A stretch of DNA of 64,000 nucleotides from Nocardia arthritidis NBRC 100137. Its GTDB lineage: Bacteria > Actinomycetota > Actinomycetes > Mycobacteriales > Mycobacteriaceae. The stretch spans positions 168,558-232,557 of the forward strand of contig NZ_BDBB01000007.1 of assembly GCF_001612765.1 (NCBI RefSeq). The letters run 5' to 3'. A model generated the notes under the pieces. It was given only the letters and a program-made list of their open reading frames with translations, ran no database searches and was not told where the DNA came from. Positions 1-8,054 of the stretch are shown here, piece by piece; positions within the stretch are counted from its first letter, which is position 1, and every line of letters starts with the position of its first letter. A program made the position numbers and the translations under genes.

Positions 1-128
1 CCGGAGGTCAGATAGAGCGCCTCGGCGGTCTCCTCGAAACCGGAGCGCCGCAGCCCGCCGCGCACGCCCAGCGTCGCGGGACCGACGCCGTCGGGCAGCG
101 GCTTGTCGAACGCGCCGCCGGTGATCAC
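1..128 (-). CDS. metZ: O-succinylhomoserine sulfhydrylase, N-terminal fragment
   Basis: Only the first 42 or so codons are in the window; the gene runs off the left edge. It starts at a GTG (128-126) whose last bases overlap the rhodanese TGA stop in a GTGA arrangement, so the two are translationally coupled. The visible residues (FDKPLPDGVGP, TLGVRGGLRRSGFEE, TAEALYLTSG) match the N-terminus of MetZ, the PLP-dependent enzyme that converts O-succinylhomoserine and sulfide to homocysteine in methionine synthesis. In M. tuberculosis a rhodanese gene (Rv0390) also lies beside metZ (Rv0391), which supports the name. The PLP lysine and most of the fold are outside the window. A related cystathionine gamma-synthase-family enzyme is the alternative. 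Confidence 0.8.
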   Translation of the reverse strand, partial: MITGGAFDKPLPDGVGPATLGVRGGLRRSGFEETAEALYLTS

Positions 129-541
129 GACTGCCGCCAGGGCAATCCGAGGGCACGCCAGCCCGCGCCGCCGCGATGACCGAATTCGTCGAGTGGGCCT
201 TCGAAGCCCTCGAGCACGTTGTAAGAGGTGCGGTAACCCGCCGAGGTGGCGGCGATCGCCGCACCGATCGAACGCTGACCGGAGCGACAGAGGAAGACGA
301 CGGGAGCCTCGGGATCATGGCCGTCGAGTGCCTGCTTCAACTGCTCGACGAACGTCTCGTTACGCGCGCCCGTGGCATCGACCCACTCGATCAGCACGGT
401 CGGCCGTTCGATCGGACTGGTGTCGGGGACCCCGACGAACTTCCATTCCGCTTCCGTCCGCACGTCCACGAGGACGGCCTCGGGATCGTCCCGCAGCAGC
501 TCCCAAGCCTGCTGTGGGGTGATGTCACCGGCATAACTCAT
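125..541 (-). CDS. Rhodanese-like sulfurtransferase
   Basis: A single-domain rhodanese of 138 residues. The active-site loop CRSGQRS places the catalytic cysteine at about residue 85, giving the C-X5 loop that carries a persulfide. The CDC25-like DVRTEAEW motif near residues 26-33 is also typical. An in-frame GTG lies at 547, but the ribosome-binding site AGGAGG (552-547) overlaps it and sits 5 nt before the ATG at 541, which decides the start. The stop overlaps the start of metZ by 4 nt, so this is the first gene of a two-gene operon. Its sulfurtransferase role probably relates to supplying or handling sulfane sulfur for the neighbouring sulfhydrylase; that link is inferred from gene order. 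Confidence 0.9.
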   Translation of the reverse strand: MSYAGDITPQQAWELLRDDPEAVLVDVRTEAEWKFVGVPDTSPIERPTVLIEWVDATGARNETFVEQLKQALDGHDPEAPVVFLCRSGQRSIGAAIAATSAGYRTSYNVLEGFEGPLDEFGHRGGAGWRALGLPWRQS

Positions 542-735
542 GTGCACCTCCTGCGAATCCGCACTTGCCGCGCCCGGGACCAGGGCGCCGCCAGGTCGTC
601 ACCCGGAGCACCCCACCGCGGAGGAGGGTTGCCGACCAGCAATGCCGGGGCTTGACACTGGTTCTCATGACCTTCGACTGAGATTGCACCGACCCGGGTC
701 ACCCTGTCAAACGGTGGCGCACACTGCGCGAACGC

Positions 736-1185
736 TCAGGTGCAGACCAGCCACTTACCGCCGGATCGGGTGAGATTCCAGGTCGAGGTCCGCTCCTGCC
801 CATCCACCTTCGTGGTCACGGTCGCCTTCCCTCGGTCGCCGTCCATGATCGGACTGTCGATTTTCGTGATCTCGACCGGCTTTCCGGCGCCGTCCTGCCC
901 CGCCAGCGGCGAGCGGGTCGCGTCGAAACCCTGGCACGCGGTGCCGGGCGGCGGCACGGCGTCGCTGCGGTTGGAGCCGTCGACGAAGTTGCGGACGGCC
1001 GCTGCGATGCGGTCGGCTTCTGTGACATTTTTCTCAGCGGGCGACAGCGCGCCGCCGAGCACGATCGCGATCAGCACGATCGCCGCGACCGCCGCGGCCG
1101 CGATGAACGGGGCCGCCGAGCGCTTGTCGGTCTGATCAACCCGGATGATCTCGTCCTCGCCCGGGGTCGGCTGCTGTTCGGTCAT
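736..1185 (-). CDS. Small single-pass membrane protein with a C-terminal Rv0361-like domain
   Basis: A 149-residue protein starting at ATG 1185 (MTEQQPTPGED). A longer reading frame upstream is Arg/Pro-rich and unlikely to be translated. It has a short acidic cytoplasmic N-terminus, one membrane segment at about residues 24-46 (Ala/Ile/Val-rich) and an extracytoplasmic C-terminal domain ending in KWLVCT. The order short tail, transmembrane helix, small alpha+beta domain ending in a W-x-V-C motif resembles the C-terminus of the large protein at 17854-20478, so the two may share a fold of the DUF4878/NTF2-like type. It faces the ferredoxin reductase gene divergently across 375 bp. No specific function can be assigned. 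Confidence 0.75.
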   Translation of the reverse strand: MTEQQPTPGEDEIIRVDQTDKRSAAPFIAAAAVAAIVLIAIVLGGALSPAEKNVTEADRIAAAVRNFVDGSNRSDAVPPPGTACQGFDATRSPLAGQDGAGKPVEITKIDSPIMDGDRGKATVTTKVDGQERTSTWNLTRSGGKWLVCT

Positions 1186-1560
1186 GGCTCGATGATCCCT
1201 GGTCGGCGCGGGTATAGAGCGCCCGGCCCCCGGCTGCCGGCCGGGGCGGCGCCGACCGGGTCCGGGCCTCCGCGATAGGCCGCGCGCGAGCGGGTAAGCG
1301 ACGATTGTGGCTTTCGATGGCATCCGCCGAGTTCACGCACCGACGCGGGGCGGCATCGGCCATCCCGATAGAATCGCGGGACGGCGGCCTGCTGTCATAG
1401 CGAATCGGCAGCTCCACGCCGCGGCGAACGGAGCACCGTGCAGCCACGAGCCGGCAACGCAGGCGTGCGCCCCGAGGGCGCGACCGAGCCGGTGCGTCAA
1501 CTTAGCCTAAGCTAAGCCAGACGTCATTAATTGTTTCGACCGTAAGGTGCGCGTAAAGAG
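1186..1560. other. Divergent intergenic region, 375 bp
   Basis: No credible gene lies here. The left part is extremely GC-rich with short self-complementary runs. The right end (1501 onward) becomes AT-richer and holds the candidate iron box. Promoters for the small membrane protein (minus) and the ferredoxin reductase (plus) must lie within it. On the minus strand TATACC around 1210 could be a -10 element for the gene starting at 1185. Confidence 0.5.
1502..1520 (+). promoter_or_regulatory. Candidate IdeR/DtxR iron box
   Basis: The 19-mer TTAGCCTAAGCTAAGCCAG matches the mycobacterial IdeR consensus TTAGGTTAGGCTAACCTAA at 13 of 19 positions by hand alignment, with the central GCTAA conserved. 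It lies 40 bp upstream of the ferredoxin reductase start, a position where a bound repressor would block transcription. If real, the reductase would be induced by iron starvation. This is a pattern match without binding data. Confidence 0.5.
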
Positions 1561-3024
1561 ATGACCGAACAGAGTGCAGTAGAGGACGGCGGTGTTCGCG
1601 AGCCCTCCGTGGTGACGCAGGCTTCCTCCTCCGGGCCTGACGCGCACACCGCGAGGACCCGCCCGCTCCGCATCGCGATCGTGGGCGCCGGACCGGCCGG
1701 GATCTACGCCGCCGACGCATTGATGAAGTCCGATGCCGAGGTGAGCATCGACCTGTTCGAGCGCATGCCCGCGCCGTTCGGGTTGATCCGCTACGGCGTC
1801 GCGCCGGACCACCCGCGGATCAAGGGCATCATCACCGCCCTGCACAAGGTGCTGGACAAGCCGCAGGTTCGCCTGCTGGGCAATATCGACTACGGCACCG
1901 ACATCACGCTGGACGACCTGCGGGCCTTCTACGACGCGGTGATCTTCTCCACCGGAGCCAACGCCGACCGCGCCCTGCCCATCCCCGGCATCGATCTCGA
2001 CGGATCCTTCGGCGCCGCCGACTTCGTCTCCTGGTACGACGGCCATCCCGATGTCCCCCGCACCTGGCCGTTGGAGGCGGAGAAGGTCGCCGTCCTCGGC
2101 GTCGGCAACGTCGCCCTCGACGTGGCCCGCGTGCTGGCCAAGACCGGCGACGAGCTGCTGCCCACCGAGATCCCGCCGAACGTCTACAAGGGCCTCAAGG
2201 CCAACAAGGCCGTGGAGGTGCACGTCTTCGGCCGCCGCGGGCCCGCCCAGGCCAAGTTCACCCCGCTGGAACTGCGCGAACTCGACCACTCCCCCACCAT
2301 CGAGGTCATCGTCGACCCCGAGGACATCGACTACGACGAAGGCTCCGAAGCCGCGCGCAGGCATTCCAAGCAGGTCGACATGGTCGCCAATACGCTCGAG
2401 CAGTGGGCCATCCGCGACGCCGGTGACCGTCCGCACAAGCTGTTCCTGCACTTCTTCGAGTCCCCCGCCGAGGTGCTCGGCGAGAACGGCAAGGTCGTCG
2501 GCCTGCGCACCGAGCGCACCCAGCTCGACGGCACCGGCAACGTCAAGGGCACCGGCGTGTTCAAGGACTGGGACGTGCAGGCGGTGTATCGCGCCGTCGG
2601 CTACCTGTCGCAGAACCTGACCCAGCTGCCGTTCGACGACCAGGCCGGCACCGTGCCGAACGAAGCGGGTCGCGTGATCGCCGACGAGAACGCCGACGGC
2701 GCCGCGCGCTACATGCCCGCGACCTACGTCACCGGCTGGATCAAGCGCGGCCCAGTCGGCCTGATCGGTCACACCAAGGGCGACGCCAACGAGACCATCG
2801 CGTGCCTGCTGGACGATGCTCCCGCCTTCACCCCTGCGGAGCGCCCCGAACCCGAGGCCGTCACCGAGTTCTTGGAGAGCAAGGGCATCCCGTTCACCAC
2901 CTGGGCCGGCTGGTACCGACTCGACGCGCACGAACGCTCCCTCGGCGAGCCGGAGGGCCGCGAGCGCGTCAAGGTCGTCGAGCGCGAGGACATGCTGCGC
3001 GCCAGCGAACCGCACAAGGTCTGA
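1561..3024 (+). CDS. Ferredoxin/adrenodoxin-type NADP+ reductase (FprA-like)
   Basis: A 487-residue FAD-dependent oxidoreductase of the adrenodoxin-reductase type, which moves electrons between NADPH and a ferredoxin. After a 34-residue polar extension, the FAD-binding Rossmann motif GAGPAG is at residues 42-47. The family signature PFGLIRYGVAPDHP follows, then a second nucleotide-binding segment GVGNVALDVAR and the FGRRGPAQAKFT block that contacts NADPH. The conserved TGWIKRGPVGLIGHT lies near the C-terminus. FprA of M. tuberculosis is 456 aa; the extra length here is the N-terminal tail, so a later start is possible, but no better ribosome site was seen. An upstream candidate IdeR box suggests a role in iron-limited metabolism, for example heme or siderophore iron reduction, as inference. 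Confidence 0.9.
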   Translation: MTEQSAVEDGGVREPSVVTQASSSGPDAHTARTRPLRIAIVGAGPAGIYAADALMKSDAEVSIDLFERMPAPFGLIRYGVAPDHPRIKGIITALHKVLDKPQVRLLGNIDYGTDITLDDLRAFYDAVIFSTGANADRALPIPGIDLDGSFGAADFVSWYDGHPDVPRTWPLEAEKVAVLGVGNVALDVARVLAKTGDELLPTEIPPNVYKGLKANKAVEVHVFGRRGPAQAKFTPLELRELDHSPTIEVIVDPEDIDYDEGSEAARRHSKQVDMVANTLEQWAIRDAGDRPHKLFLHFFESPAEVLGENGKVVGLRTERTQLDGTGNVKGTGVFKDWDVQAVYRAVGYLSQNLTQLPFDDQAGTVPNEAGRVIADENADGAARYMPATYVTGWIKRGPVGLIGHTKGDANETIACLLDDAPAFTPAERPEPEAVTEFLESKGIPFTTWAGWYRLDAHERSLGEPEGRERVKVVEREDMLRASEPHKV

Positions 3025-3109
3025 TCACCCCGGCTGCGACCGACTCCGCTGCCACAGTGCCACCCGCGCTGTGGCAGCGGAAAATTCGACCCTGAGGCAT
3101 TCTGTACAA

Positions 3110-3985
3110 GTGTTCGATGCCCACCTGCACATCTTCGACCCGCGATTTCCGCTGGCCGAGAACGAGGGCTACCTGCCCGACCCGTTCACCATCGCCGATT
3201 ACCGCAAGCGCATGTCGCGCTTCGACATCGCAGGCGGCGCGGTGGTCAGCGGGTCGTTCCAGGGCACGGACCAGACCTATCTGAAGGCCGCCCTCGCCGA
3301 ACTCGGCGAGGGCTGGGTCGGCGTCACCCGGCTCGACTTGGACGCCACCGACGAGGAGATTCTCGAACTGGACCGGATCGGCGTGCGCGCGCTGCGGTTC
3401 AACCTCAAGCGGGCGGCGGCCGACATCACCGGAATGACGTTGCAGGCGCTGCGCGCGCACGAACTGGCCGGCTGGCACGTCGAGGTCTACATCGACGGCA
3501 CGATGCTGGCCTCGCTGCAACCGGTCATCTCCAAGCTGCCCGCGCTCTCGGTAGACCATCTGGGCATGTCCGCCGAGGGGCTGCCCTTCCTGCTGGATCT
3601 CGTCGACCGCGGAGCCAAGGTCAAGGCGACCGGTTTCGGCCGGGTCGCGATGAACGTGGCCGACACGCTGCGCCGCGTCCACGCGGTGAACCCCGAAGCC
3701 CTCATGTTCGGCACCGACCTGCCCGGCACCCGAGCCGGACGCCCGTTCCGGGACTCGGACGTGGATCTGCTGTGCGACGTAGTGGGCACCGACATGTACG
3801 CGGTGCTGGAGGACAACGCGCGCGCGTTCTATCGGCTGCCGGCCCGCGAGCGCGTCGTCAGCGACGATCCGGCCCCCACGCTGCCGCTGTACCGCCCGGA
3901 ACCGCCGACCCTCCGGCTGCGCCGCGACGAACTCCCGGAAAGCCGGGCGGGCGACACGATTCCGTTCCCCGCCATCGATCGGTAG
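3110..3985 (+). CDS. Amidohydrolase-family (TIM-barrel) protein
   Basis: A 291-residue protein with the amidohydrolase-2 (PF04909) pattern: the metal-binding FDAHLHIFDP at the extreme N-terminus, LSVDHLGM in the middle and MFGTDLPGT near the C-terminus, where the aspartate is the usual catalytic residue. The family hydrolyses or decarboxylates small aromatic and lactone substrates; the substrate here is unknown. GTG at 3110 was chosen because it places the HxH motif at residues 5-7 as in relatives; the open frame extends upstream into the reductase gene but reads as an out-of-frame shadow. It lies 85 bp after the ferredoxin reductase stop and may be co-transcribed. The last ~50 residues are Pro/Arg-rich beyond the barrel. 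Confidence 0.8.
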   Translation: MFDAHLHIFDPRFPLAENEGYLPDPFTIADYRKRMSRFDIAGGAVVSGSFQGTDQTYLKAALAELGEGWVGVTRLDLDATDEEILELDRIGVRALRFNLKRAAADITGMTLQALRAHELAGWHVEVYIDGTMLASLQPVISKLPALSVDHLGMSAEGLPFLLDLVDRGAKVKATGFGRVAMNVADTLRRVHAVNPEALMFGTDLPGTRAGRPFRDSDVDLLCDVVGTDMYAVLEDNARAFYRLPARERVVSDDPAPTLPLYRPEPPTLRLRRDELPESRAGDTIPFPAIDR

Positions 3986-3988
3986 CGC

Positions 3989-4486
3989 TCAGACGGCGAA
4001 GACGCCGACGAGCCAGACGCCGGTGGCCAGCAACGCGCCGAAGAGTTCGATCAGGATGGACAGGCCGACACCCTTCAACGCGTGTACCGTCGCCTGCCAC
4101 GCCTCCCGGTTGAGCCGCAGCCGCTGGAGTTCCGAAAGATACACGCCGAGAACGAAACCCACGAACAAGCCGATCACCGGTATCACGAAGAAACCGACGA
4201 TGCCGAGGACCGCGCCGAGGAAGACCGCCCGGCCCGCTACGCCCGCGTCCTTCATCTTGCGTCCCGGCCAGGTGTATTTGACGACGCCGGAAAGCACCAG
4301 CAACAACGCACTGATCGCGAAAACCGTCCACGCTGTCGCGCCACCGGTGAGGACGGCCCAGACGGCGATGGCCGCGAAGATCAGGATGACGCCCGGCAGG
4401 ATCGGCACGACGACCCCGATCAGGCCGACCAGAATCGCGAGGCCGGCGAGAAGGTTGTACCACCCCTGATCAGACAGCGCTTCCAC
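3989..4486 (-). CDS. DUF456 integral membrane protein
   Basis: A 165-residue, strongly hydrophobic protein with four or five predicted membrane helices. The repeated small-residue stretches (LVGLIGVVVPILPGVILIF; GAVLGIVGFFVIPVIGLFVGFVLGVYL) are typical of DUF456 (PF04306). The conserved P-x-L-P-G turn and the G-x-F-x-G-x-x-x-G helix face are present. It is convergent with the amidohydrolase, 3 bp apart. Family members have no established function; a glycine-zipper-like membrane role has been proposed for the fold but nothing in the context adds to that. Confidence 0.85.
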   Translation of the reverse strand: MEALSDQGWYNLLAGLAILVGLIGVVVPILPGVILIFAAIAVWAVLTGGATAWTVFAISALLLVLSGVVKYTWPGRKMKDAGVAGRAVFLGAVLGIVGFFVIPVIGLFVGFVLGVYLSELQRLRLNREAWQATVHALKGVGLSILIELFGALLATGVWLVGVFAV

Positions 4487-4562
4487 ACGGGCAGCCTAGA
4501 GCGGCGCACAGGCGCGGGCGAGCCGTAGCACCGCGGCGTTATTGTCATACTGTCAATACACT

Positions 4563-4584
4563 CCTCCCGGTCGTGGCCGGGAGG
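4563..4584 (+). promoter_or_regulatory. GC-rich hairpin in the leader of the racemase gene
   Basis: CCTCCCGG (4563-4570) and CCGGGAGG (4577-4584) form a perfect 8-bp stem with a 6-nt loop, about 50 bp before the racemase start. It contains an anti-Shine-Dalgarno-like CCTCC on one arm, so it could shape leader structure or be a terminator for upstream transcription. No T-run follows. Confidence 0.35.
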
Positions 4585-4632
4585 ACGCACCGGTCACCGG
4601 TGTGCTGGATCAACGACGAACCGAGGTAGGGC

Positions 4633-5730
4633 GTGAGCACTCCATCCACCGCAAAGCAGGGCCCGCTCGCGGGCATCAAGGTCATCGAGCTGGCCGGCAT
4701 CGGCCCCGGTCCGCACGCCGCGCTGCTGCTCGCCGATCTGGGCGCCGACGTGGTGCGGGTGCAGCGCGCGGGTCAACTGCCGGGCGGATTCGACCGGCCG
4801 CAGCTGCGCGGTCGCACCATCGTCGAGGCCAACCTCAAGGATCCCGCCGACATCGAGAAGGTACTCGGCCTCGTCGAGAAGGCGGACGTGCTGATCGAGG
4901 GCTTCCGTCCCGGTGTCACCGAGCGGATGGGCCTGGGTCCGGACGACGTGCTGGCCCGCAACCCGCGCCTGGTCTACGGACGGATGACCGGTTGGGGCCA
5001 GGAGGGCCCGCTGGCCGACCGCGCGGGACACGACATCAACTACATCTCCATCACCGGCGTGCTGCACGCCATCGGCCGCAAAGGCGAGCGCCCGGTCCCG
5101 CCGCTGAACATGGTGGGCGATTTCGGCGGCGGCTCGATGTTCCTGGTGTTCGGCATCCTCGCCGCGCTGGTCGAGCGGCAGCAGTCCGGCAAGGGTCAGG
5201 TGATCGACGCGGCCATGGTCGATGGCGCCCTTGCCCTTTCGCACATGATCTGGGGCATGCGTGGCGCGGGCGCTTGGTCCGACGAGCGCGGCGTGAACCT
5301 GCTCGACACCGGAATGTCGTTCTACGACACCTATGAGACCTCCGACGGCAAGTACATGGCGGTCGGCGCGATCGAACCGCAGTTCTACGCCCAGTTGCTC
5401 GCAGGCCTGGAGATCGACGCGGACGGCCTGCCCTTCCAGCTCGACCCCGCCGGGCAGGACACGCTGAAAAAGCTGTTCACCGAACGTTTCCGGACCAAGA
5501 CCCGGGAGGAGTGGTCCCAGATCTTCGCAGGCACCGACGCGTGCGTCTCGCCCGTGCTCACCTTCGAGGAGGCGACGCGCAACGAGCACATCGCGGCCCG
5601 CGGCTCGTTGCTGGAGCTGGACGACATCACTCAGCACGCCCCCGCGCCGCGATTCTCTCGCACTCCCAACGGGATTCCGACCCCGCCGCCCACCACCGCG
5701 ACGCCGATCGAGTCGGTCTGGGCAGACTGA
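4633..5730 (+). CDS. mcr: Alpha-methylacyl-CoA racemase (CaiB/BaiF family)
   Basis: A 365-residue class III CoA-transferase-fold protein. It begins LAGIKVIELAGIGPGPHAA, with LLADLGADVVRV shortly after, and carries the GHDINYISITG segment that bears the active-site aspartate in Mcr. Length and sequence fit alpha-methylacyl-CoA racemase (M. tuberculosis Mcr is 360 aa), which interconverts 2R and 2S methyl-branched acyl-CoAs for beta-oxidation of branched fatty acids and sterol side chains. The GTG start at 4633 is preceded by GAGGTAGGG. Gene order gives no pathway partner nearby. Other CaiB-type CoA transferases cannot be fully excluded, but the GIGPGPHA signature favours the racemase. Confidence 0.9.
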   Translation: MSTPSTAKQGPLAGIKVIELAGIGPGPHAALLLADLGADVVRVQRAGQLPGGFDRPQLRGRTIVEANLKDPADIEKVLGLVEKADVLIEGFRPGVTERMGLGPDDVLARNPRLVYGRMTGWGQEGPLADRAGHDINYISITGVLHAIGRKGERPVPPLNMVGDFGGGSMFLVFGILAALVERQQSGKGQVIDAAMVDGALALSHMIWGMRGAGAWSDERGVNLLDTGMSFYDTYETSDGKYMAVGAIEPQFYAQLLAGLEIDADGLPFQLDPAGQDTLKKLFTERFRTKTREEWSQIFAGTDACVSPVLTFEEATRNEHIAARGSLLELDDITQHAPAPRFSRTPNGIPTPPPTTATPIESVWAD

Positions 5731-6072
5731 ACACCGGGCGGAGTGTCATGGCGCGTAGCCCCGGCGCTCCGCACTGCGGACGATAATTGAACATTGCAAC
5801 ATACCAACCGGTTCGACAGTTCGGCACCGGGCCTGCCATACTGTCCGCGAGCAGGCGGCTTTCGCGGGCAGCGAACTTCTCCGGGCATCGTCCGGTCCGC
5901 TCCTTGACCGCCGCTCGAGTTGAGGCCGAGGCGCCGTGCGGGCTTCCGTACGCCGTCCGGGCACGACCAGGGCCAGTCCCGAGGGGTGACCGGCCACTCG
6001 TGCCCGGCGGCGCTCGGAGGGGAGTGCCGCCGGCGGCGGCTCCCCCCTCAGGACCAGCACAGCGAAATCTCC
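5731..6072. other. Intergenic region, 342 bp, no gene seen
   Basis: This lies between the convergent racemase and MocR genes. The first part (5780-5850) is less GC-rich and holds the sequence ACATACCAACCGGTTCGACAG; the rest is ordinary high-GC sequence. The open frames across it are Arg/Pro-rich without a ribosome site and look non-coding. No strong terminator hairpin was recognised. Confidence 0.5.
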
Positions 6073-7578
6073 TCAGTAGCAGGTCAACGGCGTCAGCGGG
6101 TCCGCGGCACGGGGCGTCAGCGCGGCATAGGCGGACGCGATGGCTTTGACCGCCAACCGCAATTCGGGCTCCCGGTGGGTGAACGGCAGCCGCAGAAACC
6201 GTTCGAACGCGCCCTGTACGCCGAATCGCGGCCCGGCCGCGAGCAATACGCCGTGGTTGGGCGCCGTGGCGGCGAGCGCGGTGGAGACCGAGGTCGGCAG
6301 TTGCGCCCACACCGACATGCCGCCCGCGCCGACGGTGACGCGCCAGTCCGGCAATTCCTCGGCGAGCGTGTCGAGCAGAGCGGCACGCTGCGAACGCAAC
6401 TGGTCGCGGCGGCGGTCGAGAATCACGTCCGCGTGCTCGAGCAGGTGCACGGTGGCCAGCTGGTCCATGACGGGGGTACCGAGGTCGACGGTGGAGCGGA
6501 TGCCGAGGAGCTTGGTGATCAGCGTCTGATTGGTCCGTATCCAGCCGACCCGCAGACCGCCCCAGAACGATTTCGAGGCCGAGCCGATGGTGATGATCTC
6601 GGAACCTTTGGCGAAGGCGGCGACCGGCGGCGGCGGAATGTCCGCGCCGAGGCCGAGATCCGCCATGGATTCGTCGATCACGACGGTCATCCTGGTATCC
6701 CTGGCGATGGCGGCCAGTTCGGCGCGCCCGTCGGTGTCGAGCAGCAGGCCGGTCGGGTTGTTGTAGTCCGGCACCAGGTAGGCCAGGCTCGCCGCGGTCT
6801 GCCGGGCGGCACTGCGAATTCCGTCGAGATCCCAGCCGCCCGCCGGGTCCTCCGGCCGCAGCGGCACCGGCACCGGCCGGGCGCCGACGTCGCGGATCGC
6901 CTCGATGGCGTTCGGATAGGTCGGGTGATCGATGAGCACGCGGGCGGCGGGCGCCGTGAGCACGTTCAGCAACAGGCGCAGACCGTGCTGGGCGCCGAGG
7001 GTGACCAGGATCTGGTCGGGCTCGGTCGGCAGCCCGCGCGCGGTGTAGCGGCGGGCGATCGCCTCCCGCAGCGCGAGCACGCCGACCGGGTCCATGCCGT
7101 GCGTGCCGAGATAGGCCGGAATGCCCTCCAGAGCAGCGGAATACGCGTCCTGCATCTCCAGCGGGGCGGCCATCGCGGCATAGGTCATGTCGATGGTGGG
7201 CAGCTCGGGCGAGGCCATCATCGCCAGGATGCTCCTGGCCGGTTTGACGCCGTCGTGCTGCACGTCCCGGGGCAGGGCCACCGTGCTGCGCGAGCCCTGG
7301 CGGCTGATCAGGTAGCCGTGCTCGCGCAGCAGCGCGTAGGTGGAGGTGATGGTGGTGCGGCTGACCCCGAGGGTGGCGGCGAGATCGCGTTCGCTGGGCA
7401 AGGCGACACCCAGCGGTGCGCGACCGTCGTGGATCAGCAGCCGGATGCCTTCGGCGAGGGCCAGGTAGGCCGGGCGAGTGGAGCGCCGCCCGGCCGCATC
7501 CGGATCACCGTCGTGCGCGTGCCGCCAACGGCCCAGATCGCGGGCCAGGCTGCCCGCGCCGATCACTCTCGTCGCCAT
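6073..7578 (-). CDS. MocR-type regulator (GntR winged helix fused to aminotransferase fold)
   Basis: A 501-residue two-domain regulator. Residues ~34-105 form a GntR winged-helix domain (LPSERDLAATLGVSRTTITSTYALLREHGY). Residues ~125-495 are a class I aminotransferase domain with DYNNPTG, the VIDES aspartate that contacts the PLP pyridine nitrogen, and SASKSFWGG, where K336 should bind PLP. Such proteins usually sense PLP or an amino-acid adduct and control vitamin B6 or amino-acid/GABA genes. The start at ATG 7578 was chosen over upstream extensions because the GntR domain then begins near residue 34. It is divergent from a tiny membrane protein 63 bp away, its most likely nearby target besides itself. 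Confidence 0.9.
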   Translation of the reverse strand: MATRVIGAGSLARDLGRWRHAHDGDPDAAGRRSTRPAYLALAEGIRLLIHDGRAPLGVALPSERDLAATLGVSRTTITSTYALLREHGYLISRQGSRSTVALPRDVQHDGVKPARSILAMMASPELPTIDMTYAAMAAPLEMQDAYSAALEGIPAYLGTHGMDPVGVLALREAIARRYTARGLPTEPDQILVTLGAQHGLRLLLNVLTAPAARVLIDHPTYPNAIEAIRDVGARPVPVPLRPEDPAGGWDLDGIRSAARQTAASLAYLVPDYNNPTGLLLDTDGRAELAAIARDTRMTVVIDESMADLGLGADIPPPPVAAFAKGSEIITIGSASKSFWGGLRVGWIRTNQTLITKLLGIRSTVDLGTPVMDQLATVHLLEHADVILDRRRDQLRSQRAALLDTLAEELPDWRVTVGAGGMSVWAQLPTSVSTALAATAPNHGVLLAAGPRFGVQGAFERFLRLPFTHREPELRLAVKAIASAYAALTPRAADPLTPLTCY

Positions 7579-7606
7579 GCGGTCCAGTATCGACTGATTG
7601 GATATT

Positions 7607-7617
7607 CCTTGGCAAGG
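7607..7617. promoter_or_regulatory. Short inverted repeat between the MocR gene and its divergent neighbour
   Basis: CCTTG-G-CAAGG is a perfect 5+1+5 inverted repeat in the 63-bp divergent spacer, next to a second symmetric segment GGATATTCC. Its place in a short shared promoter region makes it a candidate operator for the MocR protein. The repeat is short enough to occur by chance. Confidence 0.3.
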
Positions 7618-7641
7618 CCAGTAGCGCGCACGCTGGCGGAC

Positions 7642-7869
7642 ATGACCGCCCTCGCCCTGCTGTTCCTGGTCGCCCTGTCCGGCTACCTGATCCACCGCTT
7701 CGCGCCGAAACGCGACGAGCGCGCCTTCCGTCTCGAACGTTTCCATCCGGGCATGCCGATATCCGACCACACCCCTTCACACTACGATTACCAGCGGCGA
7801 TACTCTGATCTCGCCGCGATACACGGCCGAGGGGATGCGCCGGATCCAGGCTTGTCCAGCGGCGCGTAA
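7642..7869 (+). CDS. Very small membrane-anchored protein, divergent from the MocR gene
   Basis: A 75-residue protein beginning MTALALLFLVALSGYLIHRF: one N-terminal membrane helix (about residues 2-19) followed by a basic then mixed-charge cytoplasmic tail (APKRDERAFRLERF, SHYDYQRRYSDLAAIHGR). The helix-then-charged order and the balanced, non-repetitive tail look like real coding sequence. No strong ribosome site precedes the ATG at 7642. It is not a member of a family I recognise; the usual MocR partner (YczE-like transporter) is much larger. A role in the MocR-controlled process is inferred from position only. Confidence 0.55.
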   Translation: MTALALLFLVALSGYLIHRFAPKRDERAFRLERFHPGMPISDHTPSHYDYQRRYSDLAAIHGRGDAPDPGLSSGA

Positions 7870-8054
7870 TCCTCGCGGACCCAGCGCTACGAAAAGCCAT
7901 GGCGTCTGCACCAGGCCAGTGCGGCAGCCACCCGCGTCCTGCCGAGATCTCTTCACCGCCCGCACCCGACTCGGCTACGACACTGCAAAGGCCAGTTCTG
8001 AATAACTGGACTGCTGATTGCCTATTTGTCGGACCCACGGTGCAGACTTGGCTC

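Noticed and set aside
4633..5730. Assignment of the CaiB/BaiF protein as a formyl-CoA or carnitine CoA-transferase
   Set aside because: The GIGPGPHA start and length fit alpha-methylacyl-CoA racemase better, and no oxalate or carnitine genes are nearby.
5787..6149. Possible small plus-strand gene between the racemase and MocR genes
   Set aside because: The product is Arg/Pro/Ala-rich, has no ribosome site and overlaps the end of the MocR gene.
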